A stretch of DNA of 64,000 nucleotides from Bradyrhizobium commune (GCF_015624505.1 NZ_CP061379.1:248001-312000), one strand, 5' to 3'; shown: positions 55,425 through 64,000, counted from the stretch's first letter. Program-made: numbers and translations. The notes: generated by a model from the sequence alone, not told the origin.

Positions 55425-55468
55425 GGACGCGATCAAACCAAGTCGCCGCGCCGGCGGCAAGACCTATC

Positions 55469-55485
55469 GTTAATTATCGGTTAAC
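55469..55485 (-). promoter_or_regulatory. CtrA-type box (GTTAA-N7-TTAAC)
   Basis: The plus-strand sequence GTTAATTATCGGTTAAC fits the CtrA consensus TTAA-N7-TTAAC on both strands. It lies 45 bases upstream of the GNAT start and about 200 bases before the divergent hydrolase gene. CtrA is the master cell-cycle regulator of alphaproteobacteria. The match could be chance. Confidence 0.45.
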
Positions 55486-55687
55486 CTGTGGACTTTCTGC
55501 ATCAGTATTTTAACCATGTTGTACCGAAAGAGGACAAGACGCTGCCTTGAATGGCAACGGATTGCTGTGCGTCGGTGCAAAACTGCTTTGTGACAGCGCG
55601 CCTGAGGCGGGTAACGCAGAAAGTCCGCCCAGGATGATTCGTTCCCGCTAGTCTCGGCTTCGCTGCTCCCCGCGCTTCCGGCAATTC

Positions 55688-56572
55688 ATGCGGCTTCTCG
55701 ACACGCTTGCCCTCCTGCCTCTGCTGACCTTGCTGACCGCGCCGCCTTTGTGCGCTCAGGTCACCTTTGGTGCGTCGGGCGCGGAGGGCGAGCCATTTCG
55801 CCGACAGGAATGGCGCGTGCCGTCGCCGGATACCGACATTGCCGCGCATGCGCTGCTGTTTCGTCCCGTTGGCGCGGGCCCGTTCCGGCTTGCGGTGATC
55901 GCGCATGCCTCGACGCAGAACCTGCTGCGTCGTGTGCAAATGCCGCAGCCGGAATATCGCGCGCTCGCAGCGTTCCTCGTCGCGCGCGGCTTTGCCGTGC
56001 TGGTGCCGGAACGGCCCGGCCATGGTGCGACCGGCGGCCGCTATGTCGAAGACCAGGGCGGTTGTGACGAGGCGGACTATGCGCGTTCCGGCCGTGCCAC
56101 CGCGGAGGAGATTTCGCTCGCGCTGGAATTTCTGCGGAAGCAGGATTTTATTCGCAAGGACGCCGCCATCGTGCTCGGCCATTCCGCCGGTGGCTGGGGC
56201 ACGCTGGCGCTTGCCGATAGTGATCCGAAGGCGATTTCAGCGATCATCGCGTTCGCGCCGGGGCGCGGCGGCCACGCCAATGATGAGCCGAACAAGATTT
56301 GCGCACCACATTCGCTTCTCACGGCTGCAACGGAATTTGGCAAGACCGCGCGTATTCCCGTCACATGGCTTGTTGCGGCCAATGACAGCTATTTTGCGCC
56401 GGCGTTCTCGCGAGGACTGGCCGACGCATTTCGCAACGGTGGCGGCAAGGTCGATTTCGACACGCTCCCATCCGTCGGCAGCGAGGGCCATTGGATGATA
56501 GAGACCGAGGCCGGCGTCAAGGCTGCGGGGAGCGATCTCGATCGCGCGCTAAAGCCGGCGAAGAAACCATGA
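55688..56572 (+). CDS. Secreted alpha/beta hydrolase (dienelactone hydrolase-like)
   Basis: The 294-residue protein has a signal peptide ending near residue 20 (LCAQV). It has the alpha/beta hydrolase fold with LAVIAHASTQN, GFAVLVPERPGHG and the nucleophile elbow VLGHSAGGWG. The family includes dienelactone hydrolases and peptidase S9-like proteins. Its stop overlaps the start of the DUF2269 gene by four bases (ATGA), so they are coupled in translation. The substrate is unknown. Confidence 0.85.
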   Translation: MRLLDTLALLPLLTLLTAPPLCAQVTFGASGAEGEPFRRQEWRVPSPDTDIAAHALLFRPVGAGPFRLAVIAHASTQNLLRRVQMPQPEYRALAAFLVARGFAVLVPERPGHGATGGRYVEDQGGCDEADYARSGRATAEEISLALEFLRKQDFIRKDAAIVLGHSAGGWGTLALADSDPKAISAIIAFAPGRGGHANDEPNKICAPHSLLTAATEFGKTARIPVTWLVAANDSYFAPAFSRGLADAFRNGGGKVDFDTLPSVGSEGHWMIETEAGVKAAGSDLDRALKPAKKP

Positions 56573-57036
56573 CACTGTATTTTCTGGTCAAATATCTCCA
56601 CGTGCTCGGGGCCATCGTCATCCTCGGCACCGGAACCGGCATCGCCTTCTTCATGCTGATGGCGCATCGCACGAACGACGCGTGGTTCATCGCGCGCACC
56701 GCTTCTGTGGTGGTGATCGCGGATACGATCTTCACGTTCTCGGCGGTGATCTTCCAGCCGGTCTCGGGCGGCTTGCTGATGATGCTCTCCAACACGTCGG
56801 CGGCCGAGCGCTGGCTGCTCGCCTCGCTGGTGCTCTACGTCATCGCGGGCCTGTTCTGGATTCCCGTCGTCTTCATGCAAATCGAGATGCGTGATCTCGC
56901 GCGGAAAGCGGCCGAGCAACGCAGCGCGCTCCCGGAGCGATACTTCGTGCTATTCCGCCGCTGGTTCGCGTTCGGCTTCCCCGGCTTCGGCGCGACGATG
57001 CTGATCTTGTGGCTGATGATCGCGAAACCGTTTTGA
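56569..57036 (+). CDS. DUF2269-family membrane protein
   Basis: The 155-residue protein has about four hydrophobic helices (residues 1-25, 40-65, 78-100 and 132-152) and matches the DUF2269 family of small integral membrane proteins. Its opening TLYFLVKYLHVLGAIVILG and the conserved His are typical. Function is unknown, perhaps haem or quinone related. The ATG overlaps the hydrolase stop, and the SDR/DoxX gene begins eight bases after its stop. Confidence 0.83.
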   Translation: MTLYFLVKYLHVLGAIVILGTGTGIAFFMLMAHRTNDAWFIARTASVVVIADTIFTFSAVIFQPVSGGLLMMLSNTSAAERWLLASLVLYVIAGLFWIPVVFMQIEMRDLARKAAEQRSALPERYFVLFRRWFAFGFPGFGATMLILWLMIAKPF

Positions 57037-57044
57037 GAGATGTG

Positions 57045-58364
57045 ATGAGTGAGCGCATCATTTTGGTGCTCGGCGCCTCCGGCCTGATCGGCCGCTTCGT
57101 CACTGACGATCTCCGCGCCCGTGGCTTTCGCGTGGTCGGCGTCGCGCGCAGCCTGTCGCCGGCGCAGAGAATGAGCGCGCTCGATATCGAGCTGCCGGTC
57201 TTGTCGCTCGATGCAGCCGCGCTGGCGGGTCTGTTGCGCGAGCATGAGGTCGATGTCGCCGTGAACTGCCTCGGCGTGCTCCAGGATGGTCCGGGCAGCG
57301 ACACCAATGCCGTGCATCGTGATTTCGTCGCGCGCCTGCTTCAGGCGATCGGCGACAGCGGCCGGGCGATCCGGCTGGTGCACATTTCAATTCCCGGAAC
57401 CGTGGAGGCGGATCGCACCGCCTTCGCCATGACGAAGCGTGAGGCCGAGCGGCTGATCGCGGCGTCCGGAATTCCCCATGCCATCCTGCGGCCCGGCTTT
57501 GTGGTGGCGCCGTCAGCCTATGGCGGCAGCGCCATGCTGCGCGCGCTCGCCGCCTTTCCGCTCGACCTGCCGCCCGCGGAGATGGCGACACCATTCCAGT
57601 CCGTCGCAGTCGAGGACATCGCCGCCACCATCGCCTGGCTCGCCGTGCGCGACATCGACGATGTCATCGTCAAAGCGGTGAGCTGGGACTTGATGCAAGC
57701 CGAGCCCATCGCGATGGCCGGTGTCATCAAGCAGTTCCGTTTCGCCTTCGGCACGGCTGGCTGGCCGCGGATCGCGATGCCGTCGTTGATGCTCGGTCTC
57801 GGCGCAAAAATCGGCGATTTCGCCAACACTCTCGGCTGGATGCCGCCGATGCGCTCAACCGCCATTGCCGAGCTGCGCCGCGGCGTGACCGGTGACCCCT
57901 CAGCCTGGATCGCGGCCACCGGCATCACGCCCAAGACGTTGGCGGAGACGATCGGGCGTCATCCCGCAACCATCCAGGACAAATGGTTTGCGCGGCTGTT
58001 CCTGATCAAGGCGCTGATCCTCGCAAGCCTGGTTGCATTCTGGCTCGTCTCGGGCTTCATCGCGCTGTTCGTCTCCTATCGCGCCGCTGCCGGCATTTTG
58101 AGTGCCCACAATTTCCCGCCGGCGCTGGTCGATCCCGTCACCGTCGGCACCAGCCTGATGGACATGTCGATCGGCGTGCTGATTGCCTTCCGCCGCACAG
58201 CAGCGATCGGCTTGGTTGCGGGCATCGCCGTCTCGCTCGGTTATATGTTCGGCGCAGCGATCCTGACGCCATATCTCTGGATCGAGCCGCTCGGGGCGCT
58301 GGTAAAGACAGGGCCGGCGATCGTGCTGATGCTCGTTGCACTCCTCATGCTGGATAACAGATAG
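57045..58364 (+). CDS. SDR/NmrA-type dehydrogenase fused to DoxX-like membrane domain
   Basis: The 439-residue protein joins an N-terminal NAD(P)-binding domain (residues 1-290, ILVLGASGLIGRFVTDDL) to a C-terminal DoxX-like membrane domain with four helices (residues about 320-438). Such fusions occur in many proteobacteria, usually near DUF2269 and DCC genes. A redox role in the membrane is inferred. The start ATG at 57045 is eight bases after the DUF2269 stop. The DCC gene begins 60 bases after its end. Confidence 0.85.
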   Translation: MSERIILVLGASGLIGRFVTDDLRARGFRVVGVARSLSPAQRMSALDIELPVLSLDAAALAGLLREHEVDVAVNCLGVLQDGPGSDTNAVHRDFVARLLQAIGDSGRAIRLVHISIPGTVEADRTAFAMTKREAERLIAASGIPHAILRPGFVVAPSAYGGSAMLRALAAFPLDLPPAEMATPFQSVAVEDIAATIAWLAVRDIDDVIVKAVSWDLMQAEPIAMAGVIKQFRFAFGTAGWPRIAMPSLMLGLGAKIGDFANTLGWMPPMRSTAIAELRRGVTGDPSAWIAATGITPKTLAETIGRHPATIQDKWFARLFLIKALILASLVAFWLVSGFIALFVSYRAAAGILSAHNFPPALVDPVTVGTSLMDMSIGVLIAFRRTAAIGLVAGIAVSLGYMFGAAILTPYLWIEPLGALVKTGPAIVLMLVALLMLDNR

Positions 58365-58424
58365 CGTTTTCAAGCGAAGTGGATGCCGGTTCGCGTGAAG
58401 AGAACGCGTCAAAAAGAGAGTCTG

Positions 58425-58832
58425 ATGCCAAAGTGGCCCGATGACGACGTGATTCTGTTCGACGGTGTCTGCATCTTCTGTTCGCGCTGGGTCCGTTTCG
58501 TCGCGCAACGCGACACGGCGAAGCGGTTTCGCTTCACGCCCATCCAGTCGGATTATGGTGCAAGGCTCGCAAGGACGTTCGGCATCGATCCCGATGATCC
58601 CGACACCAATGCCGTGGTCCACGGCGGCGCGGTCTTCATGAAGTCGGACGCCGCGCTGACCGTGTTGTCGCATCTGCCGGGCTGGGGCTGGACGCGCGCG
58701 CTTTTCGCGGTGCCGAAGTTTTTACGCGATCCCGTGTACAGCCTGATCGCGCACAATCGCTACCGCATCTTCGGGAAGTACGATGCGTGCTTTGTTCCGG
58801 ATGCTGATTTGCGGGCGAGGGTGATCGAATAA
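58425..58832 (+). CDS. DCC-family thiol-disulfide oxidoreductase (DUF393)
   Basis: The 135-residue protein has the DCC family motif ILFDGVCIFCSRWVRFVA near the N-terminus, with a CxxC pair (CIFC). These proteins are predicted thioredoxin-like redox factors of unknown substrate. The ATG at 58425 gives the normal start; an in-frame ATG at 58383 would add a basic leader. It closes the hydrolase-DUF2269-SDR/DoxX-DCC run. A strong hairpin follows the stop. Confidence 0.87.
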   Translation: MPKWPDDDVILFDGVCIFCSRWVRFVAQRDTAKRFRFTPIQSDYGARLARTFGIDPDDPDTNAVVHGGAVFMKSDAALTVLSHLPGWGWTRALFAVPKFLRDPVYSLIAHNRYRIFGKYDACFVPDADLRARVIE

Positions 58833-58834
58833 AC

Positions 58835-58858
58835 CCGTCATTGCGCTCGCAATGACGG
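58835..58858. terminator. Bidirectional terminator-like hairpin
   Basis: CCGTCATTGCG and CGCAATGACGG are perfect 11-base arms around CT. It sits between the convergent DCC and amine-oxidase genes and should stop both transcripts. The motif is a common repeat type in proteobacteria. Confidence 0.7.
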
Positions 58859-58867
58859 AGTTTGCGG

Positions 58868-60115
58868 TTATGGTTTGCCCAGAGCAGCCAGCACTTCATG
58901 TGCCGCCCGCTCCCCGCTGTCGCGCGCCCCATGTGCCGTCGTGAAAAAATTCGGCGACGTCGCTTCGCCCGCGAAGAACAGCCGTCCATCCACCGGCGCG
59001 GCCAGCCCGGCGCGGTCGCCGGCATGGCCCGGCAGTGCGTGCGAGTAAGAACCTCGCGCGAAGGGATCGCGCCCCCAGCGCGACTCGTATAGCGGCTTCA
59101 GCTTCCGTCTGACGTCGTTGCCGAGGAAGCCTGCGATCTCGTCGATGCTGTGTGCGGCGATGGCGCCCTCGCCGGCATCTTCCAGCTTGCGCGCAAAGCT
59201 GCCGCCGAAAAAGCCCTCGATACAGGGTTGGCCGAACGGGCGGATATGGTAGGTGCCCATCTCGGTGCGCATGGTGGCGCCGCGCAGATTTCCTTCCCTC
59301 GGGAAGGCCTCGGCGTCGTCCAGCGCCAGCGTCACCTTGTCATCGACGCCGAGCGGCAGGCCGTGCGCGGCATCGACCTTGGCCGGCAATGGCGGTGAGA
59401 AGCGGATGGCTTCGTCTGCGATCAGATTGGTCGGCACGGTGACGATCGCCTTGTCGGCGGTCAGCGTGCCCTGCGACGTCTCGAGGCGAATGCGCTTGCC
59501 GGAATGATCGATCAGGGCGACGTTGCAGTTCAACGCCACCGGGCAAGACGTGCCATAGGCCGCGATCAACGCGCCATAGCCGCGGCGGACGCGCCAGTTG
59601 AGGTTGCTGTCCTCATAGGCGTCCCAGTCGAGCGTCGACATGTCCTTCAGCTCGCAGCCGTTGATATAGGTCGAGATGGCGTCGATCATGGGATTCCAGC
59701 GATTGCCGGGCTCGAGGCTCTGGCTCGCCGGCTCGTCCTTGCCCTTTTGCGCGGCCTGCCAGAGGCGCTCGTAAAAAGCGTCCATCGCGCGCATGAAATC
59801 GTCACGCAGGCGTTGCGGAAACGCATTGCCGAAGGCGCGCTCGCGCCAGGGCGGCAGGTCCTTGTTGATCTCGAAACCGAGCTGTTTGGCAATTCCGACG
59901 AAGGAGTTTCGGTCGGCCGTATGTAGCCAGCCGCAGCCGACGTCGAAGGTGACCTCAGGCGAGGCCTGCACGGTCCAGGCGCGGCCGCCGAGGCGGTTGC
60001 GTGCCTCCAGCACGATCACGGAAAGGCCGCAGCCTTGCAGCGCATGCGCGGCGCCCAGGCCGGCTGCGCCCGCGCCGATGATGGCGACCTCGACGGAGGA
60101 AGGGAGGGAAGTCAT
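58868..60115 (-). CDS. Flavin amine oxidase
   Basis: The 415-residue protein is an FAD-dependent amine oxidase. The dinucleotide-binding motif VAIIGAGAAGLGAAHALQG starts at residue 9, followed by VLEARNRLGGRAW, and the C-terminal FAGEATSPNFFTTAHGARDSG closes the FAD site. It resembles monoamine, polyamine or tryptophan oxidases; the substrate is unknown. The ATG at 60115 has GGAGGAAGGGAGGG upstream. It is divergent from the 640-residue membrane protein with 217 bases between. Confidence 0.9.
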   Translation of the reverse strand: MTSLPSSVEVAIIGAGAAGLGAAHALQGCGLSVIVLEARNRLGGRAWTVQASPEVTFDVGCGWLHTADRNSFVGIAKQLGFEINKDLPPWRERAFGNAFPQRLRDDFMRAMDAFYERLWQAAQKGKDEPASQSLEPGNRWNPMIDAISTYINGCELKDMSTLDWDAYEDSNLNWRVRRGYGALIAAYGTSCPVALNCNVALIDHSGKRIRLETSQGTLTADKAIVTVPTNLIADEAIRFSPPLPAKVDAAHGLPLGVDDKVTLALDDAEAFPREGNLRGATMRTEMGTYHIRPFGQPCIEGFFGGSFARKLEDAGEGAIAAHSIDEIAGFLGNDVRRKLKPLYESRWGRDPFARGSYSHALPGHAGDRAGLAAPVDGRLFFAGEATSPNFFTTAHGARDSGERAAHEVLAALGKP

Positions 60116-60332
60116 GGGCGGGCTCTAGCACGTCCGCGGAGCGTGCTGAAGCTCGCCTTCCGCAGTGAGCCCGGACCGTGGACGCAGCTCAGGAGGGGGC
60201 GACGCGATTGCAGCCAAAGCCGATGCGGCGTTCGGTCAACCCAGCTGACTTGCGTTTCTTCTGAAGGTTGTATTCAATGAATTTTTCACGTCCGGTTCAT
60301 TTCAGATTTCATTTCAATCAGGGAATTTCAGC

Positions 60333-62255
60333 ATGATCGACATTGATCCAGGTGGGGAGCACAAGCGAACCGCGGTACTGGCGGTTCACGGCATCGGCAG
60401 CCAGCGCGCGCTGGAGACCGTACGCGGTGTCATTCGCGGCGTCTGGCGCGATCGTGGCAATCCCGCGGACGCCGGCAAGCGGGTCTGGACGCATCCTGAG
60501 GCGAGCGGCATCGACATCGACCTCTCCGTCATGACGACCAACGAAGTCCCGGGAGCAAGGGACAGGCGCGTGGTGGATTTCCACGAGCTCTATTGGGCCC
60601 ACCTGATGAGCGAGACCAAAGCGGTCGCTGTCCTGCTCTGGCTTTATGAGCTCGCCCGGAAGGGCCCGATCATGAGGCAAGGGCTCAATGGGCTGTGGTG
60701 GGTCGCCGCGATTTTCCTTTGCCTGATGAACCTTTCCTTTGCGCTGATGCTCCTCAAGGGCGTGTGGATGCTGTCACAGGGTTGCGCGCAAGGCTGCACG
60801 CAGAGCAGCGCGCAGAACATCCTCGTGGCGCCGTTCCTTCTGCTTTTCAGCAGCCTCGTCTTCGGCTTCGCTGTCGCCAGTCGCTGGCGGGCTTCGCGTC
60901 TGATCAAGGCACTGGCCTCGTTCTGTGCGCTGGGCCTCGCCGTCATCGTCGCCTATTTCGCACTTGAATGGGCCGTGCCGGCAAGGCCGGGCATTCCGGA
61001 TGGCGCCGAGCTCGCCACCATTATCGGCTTGCCGACGCTGGATGCGTTGATCGCGACCTATCTCGTCATGGGGCAGCAGGGCCTGCGCGCCTTCTGGCGC
61101 ACGCTCGTGGTCTCACTCCTGGTCGGCGCGGCCTTTGCTGCGATCGATCGCTACTGGTATCCGGACCACACCTGGGCGGAAACGCTGCTCAAGGCTTGGC
61201 CATGGGCGCTGAACTCGCCATGGGCGGTGCCAATCGCGGCAGGCGTGATCGGCATCTATCTCGCGGCCAACGGAGCTTTCCTCCAGCCTTATCTCGGCGA
61301 TGCCGCGCGCTATTTCCGTGGCTCGCCGGCCAACGTCGCCGTTCGCCGTGCCATCAGGAAGGAGGCGGTGGACACGCTGGACCGCCTGCATACGTCAGGC
61401 AAGTACGACCGGATCGTGATCGTGGCGCACAGCCTCGGCTGCGTCGTCTCCTACGACATGCTGCGAGCCTATTTCAGCCGGGTTTGCGACGAGTTGCCGC
61501 CAGTCGCGCTGCTTGATCCGGAGTTTTCGGAGATCGATCGTGCGACGTGGCAGCCCGAACCCATCGCGCCCGCCAACGACAAGCGGCAGCTGCGCGAAAA
61601 GGCGCGGCTGTTGGTTGCCAACATCGCCGGCGTCACCGTCAAGCTGCCGATCGAGGAACGGCGCTTCAAAAGCTGGCTCGTGACCGATTTTGTCACGCTC
61701 GGAAGCGCGCTGTCGCACGCCTATTTCCTGATGTGCGAGGAGGCGAAGAAGGACGACGGCGACGATGCCGCCAGGGTGCCCGGAGAGCCCGTACAGAACG
61801 ACGGTCACCAGAGGCTAAGGATGGATTTCAAGCGCCGGGTGGAGGAGCGAGAGTTTCCGACTTGCCCCCCGAAACAGCTCGACAATGACGGCCTGCTGGC
61901 CTTCGACAACTGGAAGACGAAGACGAGACAGTTCCACAACGGCGCGCTGTTCGGATTGACGCGCTGGACCAACATCTATTTCCCGATCGAGCAGATCTTC
62001 TGGGGTGACGCGATCGGTGGTCCGCTGGCTCCGATCTTTGGCCGTCACATCGTCGATGTCCCGGTCTCGACAAAGCAGGCAGGTGGCGCGGATTTCTTCA
62101 CCCACACCGCCTATTGGGATGTCGATCGGGAGCCCGATACCCACAACGCGCCCCACATCGTCGCGTTGCGCGACGCGGTGGACCTCGCCGAGTCTGGATC
62201 GGCGATCGCCATTATCGATCGCGGCGAGAATGCGCTGGATGGAGACGCAGGCTAG
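60333..62255 (+). CDS. Membrane protein with split serine-hydrolase motifs, unknown
   Basis: This 640-residue protein carries alpha/beta-hydrolase motifs: AVLAVHGIGSQ at residues 14-24 (His19) and VAHSLGCVVSYD around Ser367 in AHSLG. Between them lie about six hydrophobic segments (near residues 121-148, 163-183, 197-215, 258-275 and 299-316). So a membrane domain is inserted between the first strand and the nucleophile. After the elbow come about 270 residues of unknown fold. I do not recognise a named family. The stop codon begins a palindromic repeat. Upstream DNA is AT-rich. Confidence 0.75.
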   Translation: MIDIDPGGEHKRTAVLAVHGIGSQRALETVRGVIRGVWRDRGNPADAGKRVWTHPEASGIDIDLSVMTTNEVPGARDRRVVDFHELYWAHLMSETKAVAVLLWLYELARKGPIMRQGLNGLWWVAAIFLCLMNLSFALMLLKGVWMLSQGCAQGCTQSSAQNILVAPFLLLFSSLVFGFAVASRWRASRLIKALASFCALGLAVIVAYFALEWAVPARPGIPDGAELATIIGLPTLDALIATYLVMGQQGLRAFWRTLVVSLLVGAAFAAIDRYWYPDHTWAETLLKAWPWALNSPWAVPIAAGVIGIYLAANGAFLQPYLGDAARYFRGSPANVAVRRAIRKEAVDTLDRLHTSGKYDRIVIVAHSLGCVVSYDMLRAYFSRVCDELPPVALLDPEFSEIDRATWQPEPIAPANDKRQLREKARLLVANIAGVTVKLPIEERRFKSWLVTDFVTLGSALSHAYFLMCEEAKKDDGDDAARVPGEPVQNDGHQRLRMDFKRRVEEREFPTCPPKQLDNDGLLAFDNWKTKTRQFHNGALFGLTRWTNIYFPIEQIFWGDAIGGPLAPIFGRHIVDVPVSTKQAGGADFFTHTAYWDVDREPDTHNAPHIVALRDAVDLAESGSAIAIIDRGENALDGDAG

Positions 62256-62330
62256 AGCATGATCCGGGAAAGTGTGCAGCGGTTTTCCCTCGCGACAAAC
62301 GCGAAGCGCGTTTGCGCGGAGATCATGCTC
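62255..62330. repeat. Palindromic repeat with GAGCATGATC ends
   Basis: GAGCATGATCCGGGAAAGTG at the left and GAGATCATGCTC at the right form an inverted repeat around GCGAAGCGCG. The type is scattered in Bradyrhizobium and related genomes. It begins within the stop codon of the 640-residue gene. Confidence 0.75.
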
Positions 62331-62336
62331 AGCTTC

Positions 62337-62424
62337 GTAAGGTGGGCAAGGGCGCTCTTGCGCCGTGCCCACCATCGTCATCCGGGGTCTCAAGTGGTGG
62401 GCACGCTTTCGCTTTGCCCACCCC
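62337..62424. repeat. Second copy of the GTAGGGTGGGCAAAG repeat
   Basis: It begins GTAAGGTGGGCAAGGGCG and ends GCTTTGCCCACCCC, with GCCGTGCCCACC and GGTGGGCACGC inside. It matches the copy at 31636-31733 with small changes. It fills the gap before the stop of typA and may end its transcript. Confidence 0.75.
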
Positions 62425-62446
62425 GACGCACTACGGGTGCGGTAGC

Positions 62447-64000
62447 TTACGCCACCGCTTCCTTGGCCTTCTCCGCGCGCTTGCGCTCGTTCGGGTCGAG
62501 ATGCTTCTTGCGCAGGCGGATCGACTTCGGCGTGACCTCGACGAGCTCGTCGTCCTCGATATAGGCGAGCGCCTTTTCCAGGGTCATCCGGATAGGCGGG
62601 GTCAGCCGCACCGCTTCGTCCTTCGACGTGGTGCGGATGTTGGTGAGCTGCTTGCCCTTGAGCACGTTGATCTCGAGATCGTTGTCGCGGGTGTGCTCGC
62701 CGACGATCATGCCCTTGTAGACCTTCCAGCCCGGCTCGATCATCATCGGGCCGCGGTCTTCCAGCTTGAACATGGCATAGGCGACCGCCTCGCCCTGGTC
62801 GTTGGAGATCAGCACGCCGTTGCGGCGGCCCTGGATCTCGCCCTTGTACGGGGCATAGCCGTGGAACAGGCGGTTCATGATCGCGGTGCCGCGGGTATCG
62901 GTGAGCAGCTCGCCCTGATAGCCGATCAGGCCGCGGGTCGGCGCGTAGAACACCAGGCGCTGGCGGTTGCCGCCGGACGGCTTCATCTCGACCAGCTCGG
63001 ACTTGCGTTCGCTCATCTTCTGCACGACGACGCCGGAATGCTCCTCGTCGACGTCGATCACGACCTCCTCGATCGGCTCCATGGCACCGCCGGTGGCTTC
63101 GTCCTTCTGGTACACGACGCGCGGGCGCGACACCGAGAGCTCGAAGCCCTCGCGGCGCATGGTCTCGATCAGGATCGCGAGCTGCAATTCGCCGCGGCCC
63201 GACACTTCCATCGCGTCCTTGTCGGCGGCTTCGACGACGCGCAGCGCGACGTTACCCTCGGCTTCGCGCAACAGACGGTCGCGGATCATGCGGCTCGTCA
63301 CCTTGTCGCCTTCGGTGCCGGCGAGCGGGGAGTTGTTGACGATGAACGACATCGACACGGTCGGCGGATCGATCGGCTGCGCCGGCAGCGGCACCTCGAC
63401 GGTCGGATCGCAGAACGTGTCGGCGACGGTACCCTTGGTGAGGCCCGCAATGGCGACGATGTCGCCGGCTTCGGCTTCCTCGAGCGGCGTGCGCTCGAGA
63501 CCGCGGAACGCGAGAATCTTGGTGATGCGCCCGGTCTCGACCAGCTTGCCGTCGGCGTGCAGCACCTTGACCTGCTGGTTCGGCTTGAGAACGCCGGACG
63601 AAATGCGGCCGGTGATGATGCGGCCGAGATACGGGTTGGCTTCCAGAATGGTGCCGATCATCCGGAACGGGCCTTCCTCGACCGTCGGCGGTGCGACGTG
63701 GCGCAGGATCAGGTCGAACAGCGGCTCCATGCCCTTGTCCTGCGGACCCTCGGGGCTTTCGGCCATCCAGCCCTGCTTGGCCGATCCATAAAGAATCGGG
63801 AAGTCGAGCTGCTCCTCGCTGGCGTCGAGCGCCGCGAACAGGTCGAACACCTCGTTGATGACTTCAGTCGGGCGCGCGTCGGGGCGGTCGACCTTGTTGA
63901 TGACGACGATCGGCTTCAGGCCGACCTTGAGCGCCTTGGAGACCACGAATTTGGTCTGCGGCAGCGGGCCTTCGGCGGCGTCCACCAGCACCAGCGCGCC
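62447..64000 (-). CDS. typA: GTPase TypA/BipA, N-terminus beyond window
   Basis: TypA is a ribosome-associated translational GTPase used in stress and cold growth. The window shows the C-terminal 517 codons. They include the G4 motif VVINKVDRPDA, domain II FRMIGTILEANPYLGRI, EF-G-like domains and the TypA-specific C-terminal domain with NVLKGKQLTNIRTTSKDEA. The tail ends RKKHLDPNERKRAEKAKEAV. The start lies past position 64000, so the first about 90 codons are missing. Two repeats lie downstream. Confidence 0.95.
   Translation of the reverse strand, partial: GALVLVDAAEGPLPQTKFVVSKALKVGLKPIVVINKVDRPDARPTEVINEVFDLFAALDASEEQLDFPILYGSAKQGWMAESPEGPQDKGMEPLFDLILRHVAPPTVEEGPFRMIGTILEANPYLGRIITGRISSGVLKPNQQVKVLHADGKLVETGRITKILAFRGLERTPLEEAEAGDIVAIAGLTKGTVADTFCDPTVEVPLPAQPIDPPTVSMSFIVNNSPLAGTEGDKVTSRMIRDRLLREAEGNVALRVVEAADKDAMEVSGRGELQLAILIETMRREGFELSVSRPRVVYQKDEATGGAMEPIEEVVIDVDEEHSGVVVQKMSERKSELVEMKPSGGNRQRLVFYAPTRGLIGYQGELLTDTRGTAIMNRLFHGYAPYKGEIQGRRNGVLISNDQGEAVAYAMFKLEDRGPMMIEPGWKVYKGMIVGEHTRDNDLEINVLKGKQLTNIRTTSKDEAVRLTPPIRMTLEKALAYIEDDELVEVTPKSIRLRKKHLDPNERKRAEKAKEAVA

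Overview
The window is GC-rich chromosomal DNA from an alphaproteobacterium, most likely Bradyrhizobium or a near relative in the Nitrobacteraceae. The reasons are the gene neighbourhoods (rsmB-heparinase-purH, tsaD-gpsA, hemD-mitofilin-hemY), a CGPC-type CnoX, a DUF1674/SDHAF4 protein, and many intergenic palindromic repeats of the kind common in that genus. This assignment is inference from content; no database was searched. There is no rRNA, CRISPR array, prophage, transposase or replication origin. I support 57 protein genes, one of them cut by the window edge, and three tRNAs: Gly-GCC, Thr-CGT and Ala-CGC.

Layout. 0.1-6.5 kb: TesB thioesterase, a UbiH-type hydroxylase, a Trm112-like protein, a TetR regulator facing a small membrane protein across a paired-operator promoter, a PepSY protein with cytochrome b561, a Lon N-terminal-domain protein and CnoX. 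6.8-9.1 kb: tRNA-Gly, an accessory-looking AbiEii-type nucleotidyltransferase with a small unrecognised partner, and an epimerase. 9.4-19.3 kb: a periplasmic PQQ-type dehydrogenase with a dihaem cytochrome c, then PanE-like reductase, HCCA isomerase, MATE exporter, DUF2239, GST, gamma-glutamyltransferase and a UMF1 transporter. 19.4-28.3 kb: purH, heparinase-like lyase and rsmB on one strand, then SDHAF4, a nuclease, an L,D-transpeptidase and acetyl-CoA synthetase. 28.7-38.5 kb: topoisomerase IB, a SRPBCC protein, a class III cyclase, an EVE protein, gpsA-tsaD, hemD-mitofilin-hemY and tRNA-Thr.

38.7-50.9 kb: secreted small proteins (two with the same four-cysteine spacing), a polysaccharide deacetylase, an MFS exporter, a Tat-exported hydrolase, a P450, a second cyclase with a zinc-ribbon-like region, a TerB protein, an SDR, a glutamine amidotransferase behind a strong sigma-54 promoter match, a crotonase and tRNA-Ala. 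51.1-64 kb: YggT-DUF167-FolD, an M20 peptidase, pyrophosphatase, a GNAT protein behind a CtrA-like box, a hydrolase-DUF2269-SDR/DoxX-DCC cluster, an amine oxidase, a 640-residue membrane protein with split serine-hydrolase motifs, and the 3' part of typA.

Most of the window is housekeeping metabolism and envelope function. The most unusual pieces are the AbiEii-type pair beside tRNA-Gly, the membrane-embedded hydrolase at 60.3 kb, the paired-operator TetR promoter at 3.2 kb, the nitrogen-type promoter of the amidotransferase, and the two four-cysteine mini-proteins at 40.5-41.2 kb. Mobile palindromic repeats fill many intergenic gaps and in places touch coding ends or a tRNA.
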